The notes beneath the pieces are model-generated. The model was given only the letters and a program-made list of their open reading frames with translations, made no database searches and had not been told where the DNA came from. A DNA stretch of 64,000 nt from Lacinutrix sp. 5H-3-7-4. Lineage in GTDB: Bacteria > Bacteroidota > Bacteroidia > Flavobacteriales > Flavobacteriaceae. A program made the position numbers and the translations under genes. The stretch lies in NCBI RefSeq assembly GCF_000211855.2, contig NC_015638.1:1364001-1428000 (forward strand), read 5' to 3'. Below are positions 17,604-28,143 of this stretch, piece after piece (position 1 is the stretch's first letter; every line of letters starts with the position of its first letter).

Positions 17604-18290
17604 ATGAGCGGAATTTTAAATTCTTCAATAGGAAGAAAGTTTGCTATGGCACTTTCGGCACTCTTTCTTATGATTTTCTTATTACAACACTTTACCATCA
17701 ATTTGCTTTCTGTTTTTAGTGAAGATACATTTAATAATGTTTCTCATTTTATGGGAACGTTTTGGTTAATTCAATACGTGTTGCAACCTGTTTTAATTTT
17801 AGGAGTGATTTTTCACTTTGTAATGGGTTTTGTGCTAGAAATAAGAAACAGAAATGCTAGACAAATTAGCTACGCTAAAAACAATGGTTCTGCAAATTCA
17901 TCATGGATGAGTAGAAACATGATTTGGAGTGGGTTAGCAATATTAGCGTTTATAGGTCTTCATTTTTACGATTTTTGGGCTCCAGAAATTAACGTAAAAT
18001 ACTTTAAAGGAGATATGAGTGGACTTATAGATCCAGATAACGTAAATAGCGGTTTTAGATACTGGGAAGAGTTACACCATAAATTTGTAGATATATGGAG
18101 AGTTGTTTTATACTGTATCGCATTTATTTTCTTAGCGCTTCACCTTTTACATGGGTTTAGCTCTGCATTCCAATCTACAGGAATGAATAATAAATACACT
18201 AAAAGTTTACAAGGTTTTGGAAAAGCATATGCTATCATTATTCCATTAGGATTTGTTTTCATAGCATTATTTCATCACTTTACTCACTAA
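17604..18290 (+). CDS. sdhC: Succinate dehydrogenase cytochrome b subunit (B-type)
   Basis: The start at 17604 (MSGILNSSIGRKF) is preferred over the longer frame from 17565, which would begin inside the promoter's -7 box. The protein has 228 residues and five membrane segments, as expected of the single b-type cytochrome subunit of B-type complex II, which carries two haems and reduces menaquinone. Candidate haem-ligand histidines are in the LLQHF, IFHFVMG, LHFYDF and LHLLHGF segments. It is the first gene of sdhCAB, with 15 bases to sdhA. Confidence 0.95.
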   Translation: MSGILNSSIGRKFAMALSALFLMIFLLQHFTINLLSVFSEDTFNNVSHFMGTFWLIQYVLQPVLILGVIFHFVMGFVLEIRNRNARQISYAKNNGSANSSWMSRNMIWSGLAILAFIGLHFYDFWAPEINVKYFKGDMSGLIDPDNVNSGFRYWEELHHKFVDIWRVVLYCIAFIFLALHLLHGFSSAFQSTGMNNKYTKSLQGFGKAYAIIIPLGFVFIALFHHFTH

Positions 18291-18305
18291 AAAACACATC
18301 TAAAT

Positions 18306-20318
18306 ATGGCTTTAGATTCTAAAATACCTCAAGGTCCAATTGCAGACAAATGGACTAATTATAAAAATCATATAGACTTAGTTAACCCTGCTAACAAACG
18401 TAACATTGATGTTATTGTTGTTGGTACAGGATTAGCAGGTGGATCTGCTGCTGCTACTTTAGCAGAGCTAGGTTATAACGTAAAAGCGTTTTGCTTCCAA
18501 GATTCTCCAAGACGTGCACACTCTATTGCGGCACAAGGAGGAATTAATGCAGCAAAAAACTATCAAGGAGATGGAGATTCAACTTACAGATTGTTTTATG
18601 ATACTGTAAAAGGTGGAGATTACCGTTCTCGTGAAGCTAACGTATACCGTTTAGCAGAGGTTTCAGCAAATATTATCGACCAATGTGTGGCTCAAGGTGT
18701 TCCTTTTGCACGTGAGTATGGTGGATTATTAGATAACCGTTCGTTTGGTGGTGTATTAGTATCTCGTACTTTTTATGCAGCTGGACAAACAGGACAACAA
18801 TTATTGTTAGGAGCGTATTCTGCTATGAACCGTCAAATTGGTCGTGGTAAAATTAAAATGTACAATCGTCATGAAATGCTTGACGTTGTAAAAGTTGATG
18901 GAAAGGCTCGAGGCATTATAACGCGTAACTTAATTACTGGAGAAATTGAAAGACACTCAGCACACGCTGTTGTTTTAGGAACTGGTGGTTATGGAAACGT
19001 ATTCTTCTTATCAACAAACGCAATGGGAAGTAATGTTACAGCAGCTTGGAAAGCACACAAACGTGGCGCTTACTTTGCAAACCCATGTTATACACAAATT
19101 CACCCAACATGTATTCCGGTTTCTGGAGATCACCAATCTAAACTTACGTTAATGTCAGAGTCATTACGTAATGATGGACGTATCTGGGTGCCAAAACACA
19201 TGAAAGATGTTGAAGCTATTAAAGCAGGAACATTAAAACCAAAAGATTTAGCAGAAGAAGATAGAGATTACTATTTAGAGCGTCGTTATCCAGCTTTTGG
19301 TAACTTAGTACCACGTGATGTTGCCTCTCGTGCAGCAAAAGAACGTTGTGATGCTGGTTATGGTGTTAATGCAACAGGTGAAGCTGTATTTTTAGATTTT
19401 GCTTCGGCAATAGAGCGTTATGGAAAAGAGCAGGCAACAGTTAGACATTTAGATGTAAATGATGCTGCTTTAGTTAAAAAATTAGGGCAAGAGGTCGTTA
19501 AAAATAAATATGGAAACTTATTCCAAATGTATGAGAAAATTGTAGATCAAGATCCATACAATACGCCAATGATGATTTATCCAGCAGTACACTACACCAT
19601 GGGTGGTGTTTGGGTAGATTATAATTTAATGACAACCGTTCCTGGTTTATACTGTATTGGAGAAGCTAATTTCTCAGATCACGGTGCAAACAGACTTGGA
19701 GCTTCTGCGTTAATGCAAGGTTTAGCAGATGGTTATTTTGTGTTACCATATACTATTGGTGATTACTTATCAAACGATATCCGTACTGGCCCAATTTCAA
19801 CAGACTCAAAAGAATTTGAAGAAGCAGAAAAAGAAGTGCGTGAGAAAATTGAGTTTTTTGTAACTAATAAAGGACAACATTCTGTAGATTATTTCCATAA
19901 GAGATTAGGAAAAATCATGTGGAACAAAGTAGGTATGTCTAGAAATGTACAAGGTTTAACTGAAGCTATTTCAGAAATTAAAGCTTTAAGAGCGCAATTC
20001 TGGAAAGAAGTTAGTGTACCAGGTTCTAGTGATGAGTTAAACGAAGAATTAGCGAAAGCAGGACGTGTAGCAGATTTCTTAGAATTAGGAGAGTTGTTCG
20101 CAAAAGATGCTTTACATAGAGAAGAATCTGCTGGTGGACACTTTAGAGAAGACGCCGTAGAGTTAGATGGTGAGCAAAAAGGCGAAGCAAAAAGAGACGA
20201 TGAAAACTTTGCTTACGTTGCAGCTTGGGAATATAAAGGAGAGCCTAGTGATGCTATTTTGCATAAAGAGCAGTTAGAGTTCAATGATATAGAATTAAAA
20301 CAAAGAAGTTATAAATAA
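18306..20318 (+). CDS. sdhA: Succinate dehydrogenase/fumarate reductase flavoprotein subunit
   Basis: 670 residues. It is the catalytic subunit of complex II on the cytoplasmic face of the inner membrane, converting succinate to fumarate with covalently bound FAD. The dinucleotide-binding motif [17 protein letters not shown] is near residue 38, and [11 protein letters not shown] holds the FAD-linking His. The active-site region follows ([21 protein letters not shown]). The length, about 70 residues over the E. coli SdhA, is typical of B-type enzymes of Bacteroidota. It sits between sdhC and sdhB. Confidence 0.97.
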   Translation: MALDSKIPQGPIADKWTNYKNHIDLVNPANKRNIDVIVVGTGLAGGSAAATLAELGYNVKAFCFQDSPRRAHSIAAQGGINAAKNYQGDGDSTYRLFYDTVKGGDYRSREANVYRLAEVSANIIDQCVAQGVPFAREYGGLLDNRSFGGVLVSRTFYAAGQTGQQLLLGAYSAMNRQIGRGKIKMYNRHEMLDVVKVDGKARGIITRNLITGEIERHSAHAVVLGTGGYGNVFFLSTNAMGSNVTAAWKAHKRGAYFANPCYTQIHPTCIPVSGDHQSKLTLMSESLRNDGRIWVPKHMKDVEAIKAGTLKPKDLAEEDRDYYLERRYPAFGNLVPRDVASRAAKERCDAGYGVNATGEAVFLDFASAIERYGKEQATVRHLDVNDAALVKKLGQEVVKNKYGNLFQMYEKIVDQDPYNTPMMIYPAVHYTMGGVWVDYNLMTTVPGLYCIGEANFSDHGANRLGASALMQGLADGYFVLPYTIGDYLSNDIRTGPISTDSKEFEEAEKEVREKIEFFVTNKGQHSVDYFHKRLGKIMWNKVGMSRNVQGLTEAISEIKALRAQFWKEVSVPGSSDELNEELAKAGRVADFLELGELFAKDALHREESAGGHFREDAVELDGEQKGEAKRDDENFAYVAAWEYKGEPSDAILHKEQLEFNDIELKQRSYK

Positions 20319-20328
20319 TAAGGAAGCT

Positions 20329-21075
20329 ATGAATTTAACGTTAAAAATATGGCGTCAAAAAAACGCTAACGATAAAGGGAAAATGGTTGATTATAAAATT
20401 AGCGATATTTCTCCAGATATGTCATTCCTTGAAATGTTAGATGTTTTAAACGAACAACTAATTAATAGTGGAGACGAACCAGTAGCTTTCGATCATGATT
20501 GTCGCGAAGGTATTTGTGGTATGTGCTCATTATACATTAATGGTGAAGCGCACGGTCCAGATCGTGGTGTTACAACATGCCAGTTACACATGCGTATGTT
20601 TAACGATGGTGACACTATTTTTATAGAACCATTTAGAGCAAAAGCTTTTCCAGTAATAAAAGATTTAGTTGTAGATAGAAGTTCTTTCGATCGTATACAA
20701 CATGCAGGTGGTTTTATTTCTGTAAACACATCAGGAAATACAATTGATGCTAATGCAATACCAGTTAATAAAGAAAATGCAGATGATGCTTTTAGTGCAG
20801 CAACATGTATAGGTTGTGGAGCTTGTGTAGCAAGTTGTAAAAATTCTTCTGCCATGTTATTTGTTGGAGCTAAAGTATCACAATTTGCACTATTACCACA
20901 AGGTCAGGTAGAAGCAACAGACCGTGTATTAAACATGGTTAAGCAAATGGATGAAGAAGGTTTTGGTAACTGTACAAATACAGGAGCTTGTGAGGTTGAA
21001 TGTCCAAAAGGGATTTCTTTAGAGAATATTGCACGTATGAATCGTGAGTATTTAGCTGCTAGCTTAAAAGGATAA
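20329..21075 (+). CDS. sdhB: Succinate dehydrogenase iron-sulfur subunit
   Basis: 248 residues carrying electrons from SdhA to the quinone site. All three clusters are visible: [19 protein letters not shown] followed by TTCQ for [2Fe-2S] (about 60-87), [13 protein letters not shown] for [4Fe-4S] (about 161-173), and [14 protein letters not shown] for [3Fe-4S] (about 217-230). It begins 10 bases after sdhA and is the last gene of the operon, followed by a strong terminator. Confidence 0.97.
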   Translation: MNLTLKIWRQKNANDKGKMVDYKISDISPDMSFLEMLDVLNEQLINSGDEPVAFDHDCREGICGMCSLYINGEAHGPDRGVTTCQLHMRMFNDGDTIFIEPFRAKAFPVIKDLVVDRSSFDRIQHAGGFISVNTSGNTIDANAIPVNKENADDAFSAATCIGCGACVASCKNSSAMLFVGAKVSQFALLPQGQVEATDRVLNMVKQMDEEGFGNCTNTGACEVECPKGISLENIARMNREYLAASLKG

Positions 21076-21106
21076 TAAACACCTTATTTAAAAGGATAAT
21101 TTTTAT

Positions 21107-21142
21107 AAAAAAAACCCAAGCTAATTTGCTTGGGTTTTTTTT
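21107..21142 (+). terminator. Terminator of sdhCAB
   Basis: CCCAAGC (21115-21121) and GCTTGGG (21128-21134) form a perfect stem extended by A8/T8 tracts on the two sides. It is strong in both directions. Confidence 0.9.
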
Positions 21143-21169
21143 ATTAATTTTAATTACAATATATTTTTA

Positions 21170-22939
21170 ATGCAAGATTCTATAACATATTATAAAGCAC
21201 AATTAGTTAAGTATAAAGCCGAGGTTTCTAAAATTTATAAACAATTAACAGCCTTAAGTACAGCGCGTATAGTAGTGTTTTTAGCTACAGCTTTACTTGT
21301 GTATTTTACTTTTAATAATTGGCAAATAGCAGTAATTTGCGGTTTATTTGGTGTGATTTTATTTGTTTATTTATTATCTAAACATACAAGCTTAAAGGCA
21401 GCTTATAGCTTAAAAAAAGCCATAGTAGATATAAATGAAGAAGAATTAAAAATAGCTTCAGGAGAATTTTATCATCGAAATGACGGTTTAGAATTTCAAG
21501 ATCCAAACCATAATTATGCTTTAGATATAGACTTATTTGGTCGTGGTTCTTTTTTTCAGTTTATAAATAGAACAGCAACAAAAGTAGGAGCTTTAAGGCT
21601 TTCAAATAGCTTGAAAGCTAATGATATTAATAATATTGAAGATAGGCAGTATGCTATTAAAGAATTATCTTCTAAGCCAGAATGGCGCCAGAATTTTGAG
21701 GCTACTGCAGGTTTAATTGAAGTAGAAACTAAACCAGAGCAAATAATAAATTGGTTACAAAACCATAAGTCATTTCTTCCAAAAAAAATAAAACAGTTAC
21801 CGCTACTATTTTCTATACTAACAATAATAATTGTAGGATTAAGTATAGCAAAAATAATTCCTGTAGCATTTGTAGGATATTGGTTGTTATTAGGTTTGGC
21901 AATAACAGGTAAGTATTTAAAAAGTATTAATAATTTAGCAGCACAAACAAGTAAAATTCGTGATACTTTTAGGCAATATTCACAATTACTTAATGCAATT
22001 GAAACAGAAACTTTTAACGCTTCTTTGCTTAAAAATAAACAACACGCAATTCAATTAGAAGGCAAAAAAGCATCAGTTATTTTAATTGAATTTTCAAAAG
22101 CAATGGATAGTTTAGATAATAGAAACAATCTTATATCTGCTATTTTTGGCAATGGCTTTTTTCTTACAGATATAAAAAATAGTTATACAATAGAGCAATG
22201 GATTGAAACCTACAAAGCTAAAGTAGGGCAATGGTTTGATGTTGTAACTTTTTTTGATGCGTATAATAGCTTAGGCAATTATGCTTTTAATCATCAAGGT
22301 TATGTGTTTCCAAAAATTTTGGAATCTAAAAATACAACAACGGTAATAGATTTAGGGCATCCGTTATTAAAAACGGAAAAACGTGTAGATAACAATTTTA
22401 ATATAGAAACCGAACAATTTTTTATTATCACTGGTGCTAATATGGCTGGTAAAAGTACTTTTTTACGCACAGTTTCTTTACATATTGTAATGGCAAATTG
22501 TGGTTTGCCGGTATGTGCAAAATCTAGCGATTATGTGCCAGTAAAACTTATTACTAGTATGCGAACAAGTGATTCTCTGGCAGATGATAGTTCGTATTTT
22601 TTCTCAGAGCTAACAAGACTAAAATATATTGTGGATGCTATTAAAACAGACCGTTACTTTATAATTCTAGACGAAATATTAAAAGGAACAAATAGTACAG
22701 ATAAAGCTATTGGTTCTAGAAAATTTGTAGAAAAGTTGGTAGCTAGTAATGCTACAGGAATTATAGCAACGCACGATTTAAGTCTTTGTGAAATTGAAAA
22801 AGAACTTGAAGAAGTAAAAAACTATTATTTTGATGCACAAATAATCGATGATGAATTATATTTCGATTATACCTTTAAAAAAGGTGTTTGTCAAAATATG
22901 AATGCTAGTTTTTTACTAAAGAAAATGGAAATTGTTTAA
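21170..22939 (+). CDS. Membrane-anchored MutS-like ATPase
   Basis: 589 residues. The C-terminal third is a MutS ATPase domain: Walker A GANMAGKST (about 423-431), then MRTSDSLADDSSYFFSEL, and Walker B FIILDEILKGTNST. The N-terminus lacks the mismatch-recognition domain and instead has two hydrophobic pairs (about 27-66 and 205-245) that look like membrane segments. Such MutS-related proteins are common in Bacteroidota and differ from true mismatch-repair MutS; their role is unsettled. It stands between the sdh terminator and the LytS/LytT pair. Confidence 0.85.
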   Translation: MQDSITYYKAQLVKYKAEVSKIYKQLTALSTARIVVFLATALLVYFTFNNWQIAVICGLFGVILFVYLLSKHTSLKAAYSLKKAIVDINEEELKIASGEFYHRNDGLEFQDPNHNYALDIDLFGRGSFFQFINRTATKVGALRLSNSLKANDINNIEDRQYAIKELSSKPEWRQNFEATAGLIEVETKPEQIINWLQNHKSFLPKKIKQLPLLFSILTIIIVGLSIAKIIPVAFVGYWLLLGLAITGKYLKSINNLAAQTSKIRDTFRQYSQLLNAIETETFNASLLKNKQHAIQLEGKKASVILIEFSKAMDSLDNRNNLISAIFGNGFFLTDIKNSYTIEQWIETYKAKVGQWFDVVTFFDAYNSLGNYAFNHQGYVFPKILESKNTTTVIDLGHPLLKTEKRVDNNFNIETEQFFIITGANMAGKSTFLRTVSLHIVMANCGLPVCAKSSDYVPVKLITSMRTSDSLADDSSYFFSELTRLKYIVDAIKTDRYFIILDEILKGTNSTDKAIGSRKFVEKLVASNATGIIATHDLSLCEIEKELEEVKNYYFDAQIIDDELYFDYTFKKGVCQNMNASFLLKKMEIV

Positions 22940-23031
22940 AAGCATTTTAATATAAAAGTGGTTTGTACACTTAAACACGGTTTTTGTACTCCTTTTTTGA
23001 TAAATAGGGTATTTCTTCCTAATTTTCTAAA

Positions 23032-24009
23032 GTGAAACAATCTTTAATAAAAAAACACGGTTCTCAACTATTAGTTCATATACTTTTTTGGCTACTTTTT
23101 GTATTGGTTTCCTTGTTTGTTTTTTCTCAATATTATTGGAGAGAAAATCCTTTTTTGCAGTATTTATCTATTTTAGTTGTAATTGTATACACTAATAACT
23201 TTTTACTATTACCATATTTTGTTAAGAAAAAATGGTACATACCGTATGTATTTGTTTTTGTAATTATATCATTTTTAGCAACACAATTATATTGCAATGT
23301 ATTTACAAAATGTGGGTGTTCTATAATGAAATGCCTTAGTGATTACTTATGGCAAACATTAGTTCCATTAATATTTTTCTCTTTTGTATGGGTATTATAT
23401 CGTTACATAGATAAACAAACAGAAATAGAAAAAATACAAAAAGAACATGCTGAAATGGAGCTCAAATTTTTAAAATCTCAAATCAATCCGCATGTGCTTT
23501 TTAATAACCTAAATACCATTTATTCGTATGCTATTGAAAAACCTCAGGAAACACCAGAGCTCATTTTAATGTTGTCTGAAAATCTAAAACATGTTCTGTA
23601 TGAAAGTAATGCTAAAACCATTTCGTTAGCCAAAGAATTACAGTTTTTAGATAATTATATTAAATTTCAACGTATAAGAACCGAAGGAGTAAAGCAAATA
23701 TTTTATAGCACTACAATAGAATCCCAAAGTAAAGAGATAGCACCACTGTTGTTTATAACCATAATAGAAAACGCATTTAAACATAGTAGTTTAAATAGTG
23801 ATATTAACATAACAATAGTCGAAAAAAATGGGGTTTTAGAATGTATATGTAGTAACGATTATAATAAAGAAGAAGTATCAACTATAAGCTTTAAAATAGG
23901 TTTACAAAATTTAGAGAAGCGTTTAAACTTAATATATAAAGATAATTATACATTCTCTATTAGTAAATCTCAAAAATTCACAGTCAACTTAAAACTTAAT
24001 TTAACATGA
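23032..24009 (+). CDS. LytS/AlgZ-type sensor histidine kinase
   Basis: 325 residues with a GTG start. Four membrane segments (about 12-32, 42-62, 70-90 and 105-125) lead into a His_kinase domain with the phospho-accepting His154 in LKSQINPHVLFNNLN. A degenerate ATPase part follows, with the N-box ITIIENAFKHS and the GLQNLEKRL segment. Its last four bases overlap the response regulator start (ATGA), so the two are translated together. The membrane part has no periplasmic sensor domain, so the signal may be sensed in the membrane. Target genes unknown. Confidence 0.92.
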   Translation: MKQSLIKKHGSQLLVHILFWLLFVLVSLFVFSQYYWRENPFLQYLSILVVIVYTNNFLLLPYFVKKKWYIPYVFVFVIISFLATQLYCNVFTKCGCSIMKCLSDYLWQTLVPLIFFSFVWVLYRYIDKQTEIEKIQKEHAEMELKFLKSQINPHVLFNNLNTIYSYAIEKPQETPELILMLSENLKHVLYESNAKTISLAKELQFLDNYIKFQRIRTEGVKQIFYSTTIESQSKEIAPLLFITIIENAFKHSSLNSDINITIVEKNGVLECICSNDYNKEEVSTISFKIGLQNLEKRLNLIYKDNYTFSISKSQKFTVNLKLNLT

Positions 24010-24701
24010 CTTGCATAATAATAGAAGACGAGATTCCGGCTCAAAACATTTTAAAAAACTTTTTAGGTAAGTTACCAAACCTTCAATTAAAAGGGACCTT
24101 TCAAGCAGCAATAGAGGCTAATTTGTTTTTAAAAAATGAAAAAGTAGATGTTGTTTTTTTAGATATTAATTTGCCAGATATTTCTGGTATGGACTTTATA
24201 AAAACTATAAAAAATCCTCCGGTAATTATTATAACAACAGCCTATCCAGATTATGCAGTAAGTAGTTTTGAGTTAGAAACTATTGCAGATTATCTAGTAA
24301 AACCTTTTGCATTTAGCCGCTTTTTAAAAGCTGTAAATAAAGCTGAAAAATTTATTAAAAAAATAGAAGGAACAACAGAAGAAAATAGTAGTGAAACCTT
24401 GTTTTTAAATGTAGATAAAACACATCATAAAATTATAGTAAACAAAATAGTTTATGTAGAAAGTGACCGAAACTATGTGACTATAGTAACAAATACACAA
24501 AAACTTTCGTTTATAGACTCACTTAAAAACTGGAAAGAAAAATTACCAGAAAATAATTTTATACAAATTCACAAGTCGTTTATAATCAATAAAGAATTTG
24601 TAGATAAAATTACAGGAAACGAAATTTATGTTTTGGCAAATAGATTACCTATTGGTAGAACATATAAGCAAAACCTGTTGAAAAGATTAAAGATTGGGTA
24701 G
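24006..24701 (+). CDS. LytTR family response regulator
   Basis: 231 residues. The receiver domain (about 1-120) has the acidic pocket IIIEDE and phospho-acceptor Asp53 in VVFLDINLPD, plus conserved Lys in VKPFAF. The C-terminal LytTR DNA-binding domain (about 135-231) shows IVYVESDRNYVTI and IQIHKSFIIN. It is the partner of the overlapping histidine kinase. LytTR regulators bind direct-repeat DNA sites; none was identified nearby. Confidence 0.93.
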   Translation: MTCIIIEDEIPAQNILKNFLGKLPNLQLKGTFQAAIEANLFLKNEKVDVVFLDINLPDISGMDFIKTIKNPPVIIITTAYPDYAVSSFELETIADYLVKPFAFSRFLKAVNKAEKFIKKIEGTTEENSSETLFLNVDKTHHKIIVNKIVYVESDRNYVTIVTNTQKLSFIDSLKNWKEKLPENNFIQIHKSFIINKEFVDKITGNEIYVLANRLPIGRTYKQNLLKRLKIG

Positions 24702-24709
24702 AAATAAAA

Positions 24710-24764
24710 ACACGATACAAAACTTATTTTAGTTTTTCTTTTTCAAATAAGTATTGTATCGTGT
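24710..24764 (-). terminator. Long hairpin terminator between convergent genes
   Basis: The left arm (24710-24730) and right arm (24745-24764) pair over about 20 bp with one mismatch around a 14-base T-rich loop. The minus-strand reading ends in GTGTTTTTATTTC, so it best terminates the S46 peptidase gene; the plus direction lacks a T-run. Confidence 0.75.
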
Positions 24765-24785
24765 AATAATAAGCACACTTTAATT

Positions 24786-26876
24786 TTATTTCTTTTTTGG
24801 GTGTACTAATTTCATTTCATCAATTAATCTTGTAGCGCCAGCAAACTTATCTACAATAAATAGTACATAACGAGCATCAACCATAATGTTTCTACAAATT
24901 TCTGGATCGTAGTTCATATCACTCATTGTGCCTTCCCAAACACGATCAAAATTTAGTCCAATTAAATTTCCATGAGCATCAATAGCAGGACTTCCAGAGT
25001 TTCCTCCTGTTGTATGGTTGGTTCCTAAAAAGCAAACCGGCACTTTTCCATTAGCATCTGCATATTGTCCATAATCTTTTGCTTCGTATAAATCAAGTAG
25101 TTTTTTGGGTACATCAAATTCGTAATCTCCAGGCACATATTTTTCTATAACACCATCTAGATAACTTACAGGTTTATAGTAAACAGCATCTCTAGGCGAG
25201 TAACCTTTTACTTGGCCATAGGTTACACGTAGTGTACTGTTGGCGTCTGGAAAATAACGCTCATCTGGTAACACTTCCATTAAAGCTGTCATGTACTTAG
25301 TTTGTAATGCAGTAATTACTTCGTTTTTTTGTTTAAACTCACTATCTATATTAGTGTAGTAATCTTCTATCATTGGCTTAGCGTATTTGTAAGCAGCATC
25401 TTTATTTAGTTTCTTTAAAACATCTTTTGGTTTACCTTCTAATAACTTTAAGGCAGTGTCTAAGTTCGTAAATGCTGTTTCTCCATAAATTAAAGCGTTT
25501 ACATTTTTGGTATAGTATGGCATTACAGCTTCAAAAACACCTTTGTCTATATTTACATCGTAATTTTTGTGTATACCTTTTAATCTTGTTACTAAAGCTT
25601 TTTTTGCACGTTCAAAGTTAGCTTCGTCTGCTTCTGTAGCAGCTTCAAGTTGGTATGCTCTAAAAGTCATTTGCATTAGTTCGTTAGTAACAATAAAAAC
25701 TTCTATAAAGTTTCTACGCTTAATGTTTACTGCAGAAAAATCTTTATAAAGTGCATCAAACTCTGGTAAAATGTTTCCGTATTTTCCAGTTAAAGCTTTT
25801 TGTTTTAAAGCTTCTGTAAATTGAGCTTCAAACTTTCGTCTTTCGGCTACGGCGTTACTTTTTTCGATTCCTAAATTTTCGCCAATCCATTTTTTCCATG
25901 CATTTGCAATTCTAGCTTGTTTAGAAGCATATTTTATGCGTACATCATCACTGGCTTTCATTCCTGCATCAATCACTTTTAAAGCGGCTTCACGAATAGC
26001 AATATTACTTGGGTTAAATTCTTTTGTAATATGCTCTATAGCTACAGCAGGTAAATATTCATTGGTACGACCAGGAAAACCAAAAACTAATGTAAAATCA
26101 CCTTCTTCGATACCATCTAAAGAGATTGGTAAAAAATGTTTTGGTTTATATGGCTTATTATTTTTACTATATTTTGCAGGTCTGTTATTTTCATCGGCAT
26201 AAATACGAAACATAGAAAAATCACCAGTATGTCTTGGGAAAACCCAGTTGTCTGTATCGCTACCAAATTTACCAATACTTGTTGGCGGAGCACCAACTAG
26301 ACGAATATCTTCAAAACGTTCGGTAATAAATAAAAAGTATTGATTGCCTTTATAAAACGATTTTACTTTTGTGTCTTGCCAATCTTCTTTTACAGTAGCA
26401 CTTTGTACTGCATTACTATTTTTATCTATTGTAGATTGCTTTTCTTTTTCAGACATAGTCTCTGTTACACCAGCTAAAACTTTAGATGTAACATCTTCAA
26501 TACTTACAATAAACTCAATGTATAGTCCTTTATTTGGTAATTCGTCTTCTAAATTCATTGCCCAAAAACCATCTTTTAAATAGTCGTTTTCTAAAGAAGA
26601 ATGTGATTGTATTTGGCTAAATCCACAGTGGTGATTTGTTAATATTAAACCTTGATCACTAATTACTTCACTGGTACAACCGCCATTAAAATGGCCAATA
26701 GCATCTTTTAGGCTGGAATTATTAACATCGTAAATGTCTTTTGCAGTTAATTTACTTCCAAGATTGGTCATTTCATCTTCATTCATACCTTCTAAAAGTG
26801 AAGGTATCCACATACCTCCTTGTTGGGCAGAAACGTTGATTGTTAGTAATACAATTAAGAGTTTTAAGAATTTCAT
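24786..26876 (-). CDS. S46 family dipeptidyl peptidase, DPP11-like
   Basis: 696 residues with a signal peptide (1-18, ending VSAQ). S46 enzymes release dipeptides from oligopeptides in the periplasm. Visible catalytic features are His in LTNHHCG (82-83) and Ser627 in TGGNSGSP. Arg645 in NFDRVWEG lies 18 residues after the catalytic Ser, the same spacing I recall between Ser655 and Arg673 of Porphyromonas DPP11. That Arg confers Asp/Glu specificity in DPP11, where DPP7 has Gly. I therefore infer acidic P1 preference. Monocistronic, with a long hairpin terminator. Confidence 0.93.
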   Translation of the reverse strand: MKFLKLLIVLLTINVSAQQGGMWIPSLLEGMNEDEMTNLGSKLTAKDIYDVNNSSLKDAIGHFNGGCTSEVISDQGLILTNHHCGFSQIQSHSSLENDYLKDGFWAMNLEDELPNKGLYIEFIVSIEDVTSKVLAGVTETMSEKEKQSTIDKNSNAVQSATVKEDWQDTKVKSFYKGNQYFLFITERFEDIRLVGAPPTSIGKFGSDTDNWVFPRHTGDFSMFRIYADENNRPAKYSKNNKPYKPKHFLPISLDGIEEGDFTLVFGFPGRTNEYLPAVAIEHITKEFNPSNIAIREAALKVIDAGMKASDDVRIKYASKQARIANAWKKWIGENLGIEKSNAVAERRKFEAQFTEALKQKALTGKYGNILPEFDALYKDFSAVNIKRRNFIEVFIVTNELMQMTFRAYQLEAATEADEANFERAKKALVTRLKGIHKNYDVNIDKGVFEAVMPYYTKNVNALIYGETAFTNLDTALKLLEGKPKDVLKKLNKDAAYKYAKPMIEDYYTNIDSEFKQKNEVITALQTKYMTALMEVLPDERYFPDANSTLRVTYGQVKGYSPRDAVYYKPVSYLDGVIEKYVPGDYEFDVPKKLLDLYEAKDYGQYADANGKVPVCFLGTNHTTGGNSGSPAIDAHGNLIGLNFDRVWEGTMSDMNYDPEICRNIMVDARYVLFIVDKFAGATRLIDEMKLVHPKKK

Positions 26877-26961
26877 ATAGCAAATTTTTTATGATGGACT
26901 AAAATATAAAAATTAGTTAAATGAATAATGAAATTACAATATTTAACTATATTTAATTTAT

Positions 26962-28104
26962 ATGAAACACCAATCTAAACTCCCAAATGTAAGCACCACT
27001 ATTTTCTCTGTAATGAGTGCTTTGGCTAATAAACATGATGCAATAAATTTATCGCAAGGCTTTCCTAATTTTAATAGCGATAATAAATTAAAAGAATTAG
27101 TAACAAAAGCAATGCATTCTGGTTATAACCAATACGCACCAATGCCTGGTAATTTAGACTTACGTGAAGCGATAGCAAATAAATTTGATTTATTGTATGG
27201 TACAAGTTACAAACCAGATACCGAAATTACAGTCACCGCAGGAGCAACACAGGCGATTTATACTATAATTTCTGCCTTTGTAAAACCAGAAGATGAAGTT
27301 ATAATATTTCGTCCTGCTTATGATTGTTATGAGCCAGCAATTGAAATTAATGGAGGTAAAACAATATCAATACAACTTGAAGCACCACATTATAGTGTTA
27401 ATTGGGATACGGTAGAATCTCTATTTACAAACAAAACAAAACTTATAATAATAAATACACCTCAAAATCCAAGCGGTTCTATTTTTTCTGAAAAAGATAT
27501 GGCGGCATTAGAGCACATAACAAAAAATTCTAACTGTATAATTTTAAGTGACGAAGTATATGAGCATATTATTTTTGATGGTGTACAACACCAAAGTATT
27601 TGTAGGTTTCCTAATTTAAAATCTAGAAGTTTTATAACAGCATCTTTTGGTAAAACATTTCACAATACAGGTTGGAAACTTGGATATTGTTGTGGGCCTA
27701 AAGTGCTTATGGATGAGTTTAGAAAAGTACATCAATTTAATGTGTTTAGCGTAAACCACCCAATGCAAAAAGCATTAGCAGAATATTTAAAAATACCTAA
27801 TCGTTATTTAGAACTCTCACAGTTTTATCAAGACAAACGCGATTTGTTTTTAAATTTAATTGCACCATCAAGATTTAAATTTGTTCCTGCAAAAGGGACG
27901 TATTTTCAAGTGTTAGATTTTTCTAATATTACTACAGCGTATGATGTAGACTTTGCTAAAAGATTAACAATTGAAAATAAAATAGCATCTATTCCATTAT
28001 CTGTATTTAACGATAATAACAGAGATGATAAAGTTTTGCGTTTTTGTTTTGCTAAAACCGAAGACACACTAAAACAAGCAGCAGAAATTTTAAATAAAAT
28101 ATAA
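26962..28104 (+). CDS. Methionine aminotransferase-like PLP enzyme
   Basis: 380 residues, fold type I class I/II aminotransferase. The PLP-binding Lys231 lies in SFGKTFHNTGWKLGY, with NTPQNPSG (about 165-172) and SDEVYEH (about 196-202) as the other cofactor contacts. The N-terminal LSQGFPNF segment is characteristic of the YbdL/methionine aminotransferase and kynurenine aminotransferase group. It is cytosolic. An omega-amidase of the YafV/Nit2 type lies two genes downstream, which supports a glutamine-using transaminase acting on the keto acid of methionine salvage. That pairing is inference. Confidence 0.9.
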   Translation: MKHQSKLPNVSTTIFSVMSALANKHDAINLSQGFPNFNSDNKLKELVTKAMHSGYNQYAPMPGNLDLREAIANKFDLLYGTSYKPDTEITVTAGATQAIYTIISAFVKPEDEVIIFRPAYDCYEPAIEINGGKTISIQLEAPHYSVNWDTVESLFTNKTKLIIINTPQNPSGSIFSEKDMAALEHITKNSNCIILSDEVYEHIIFDGVQHQSICRFPNLKSRSFITASFGKTFHNTGWKLGYCCGPKVLMDEFRKVHQFNVFSVNHPMQKALAEYLKIPNRYLELSQFYQDKRDLFLNLIAPSRFKFVPAKGTYFQVLDFSNITTAYDVDFAKRLTIENKIASIPLSVFNDNNRDDKVLRFCFAKTEDTLKQAAEILNKI

Positions 28105-28143
28105 ATTAGTATATTAGAAATAGAATTTTATAACAATTAATTA

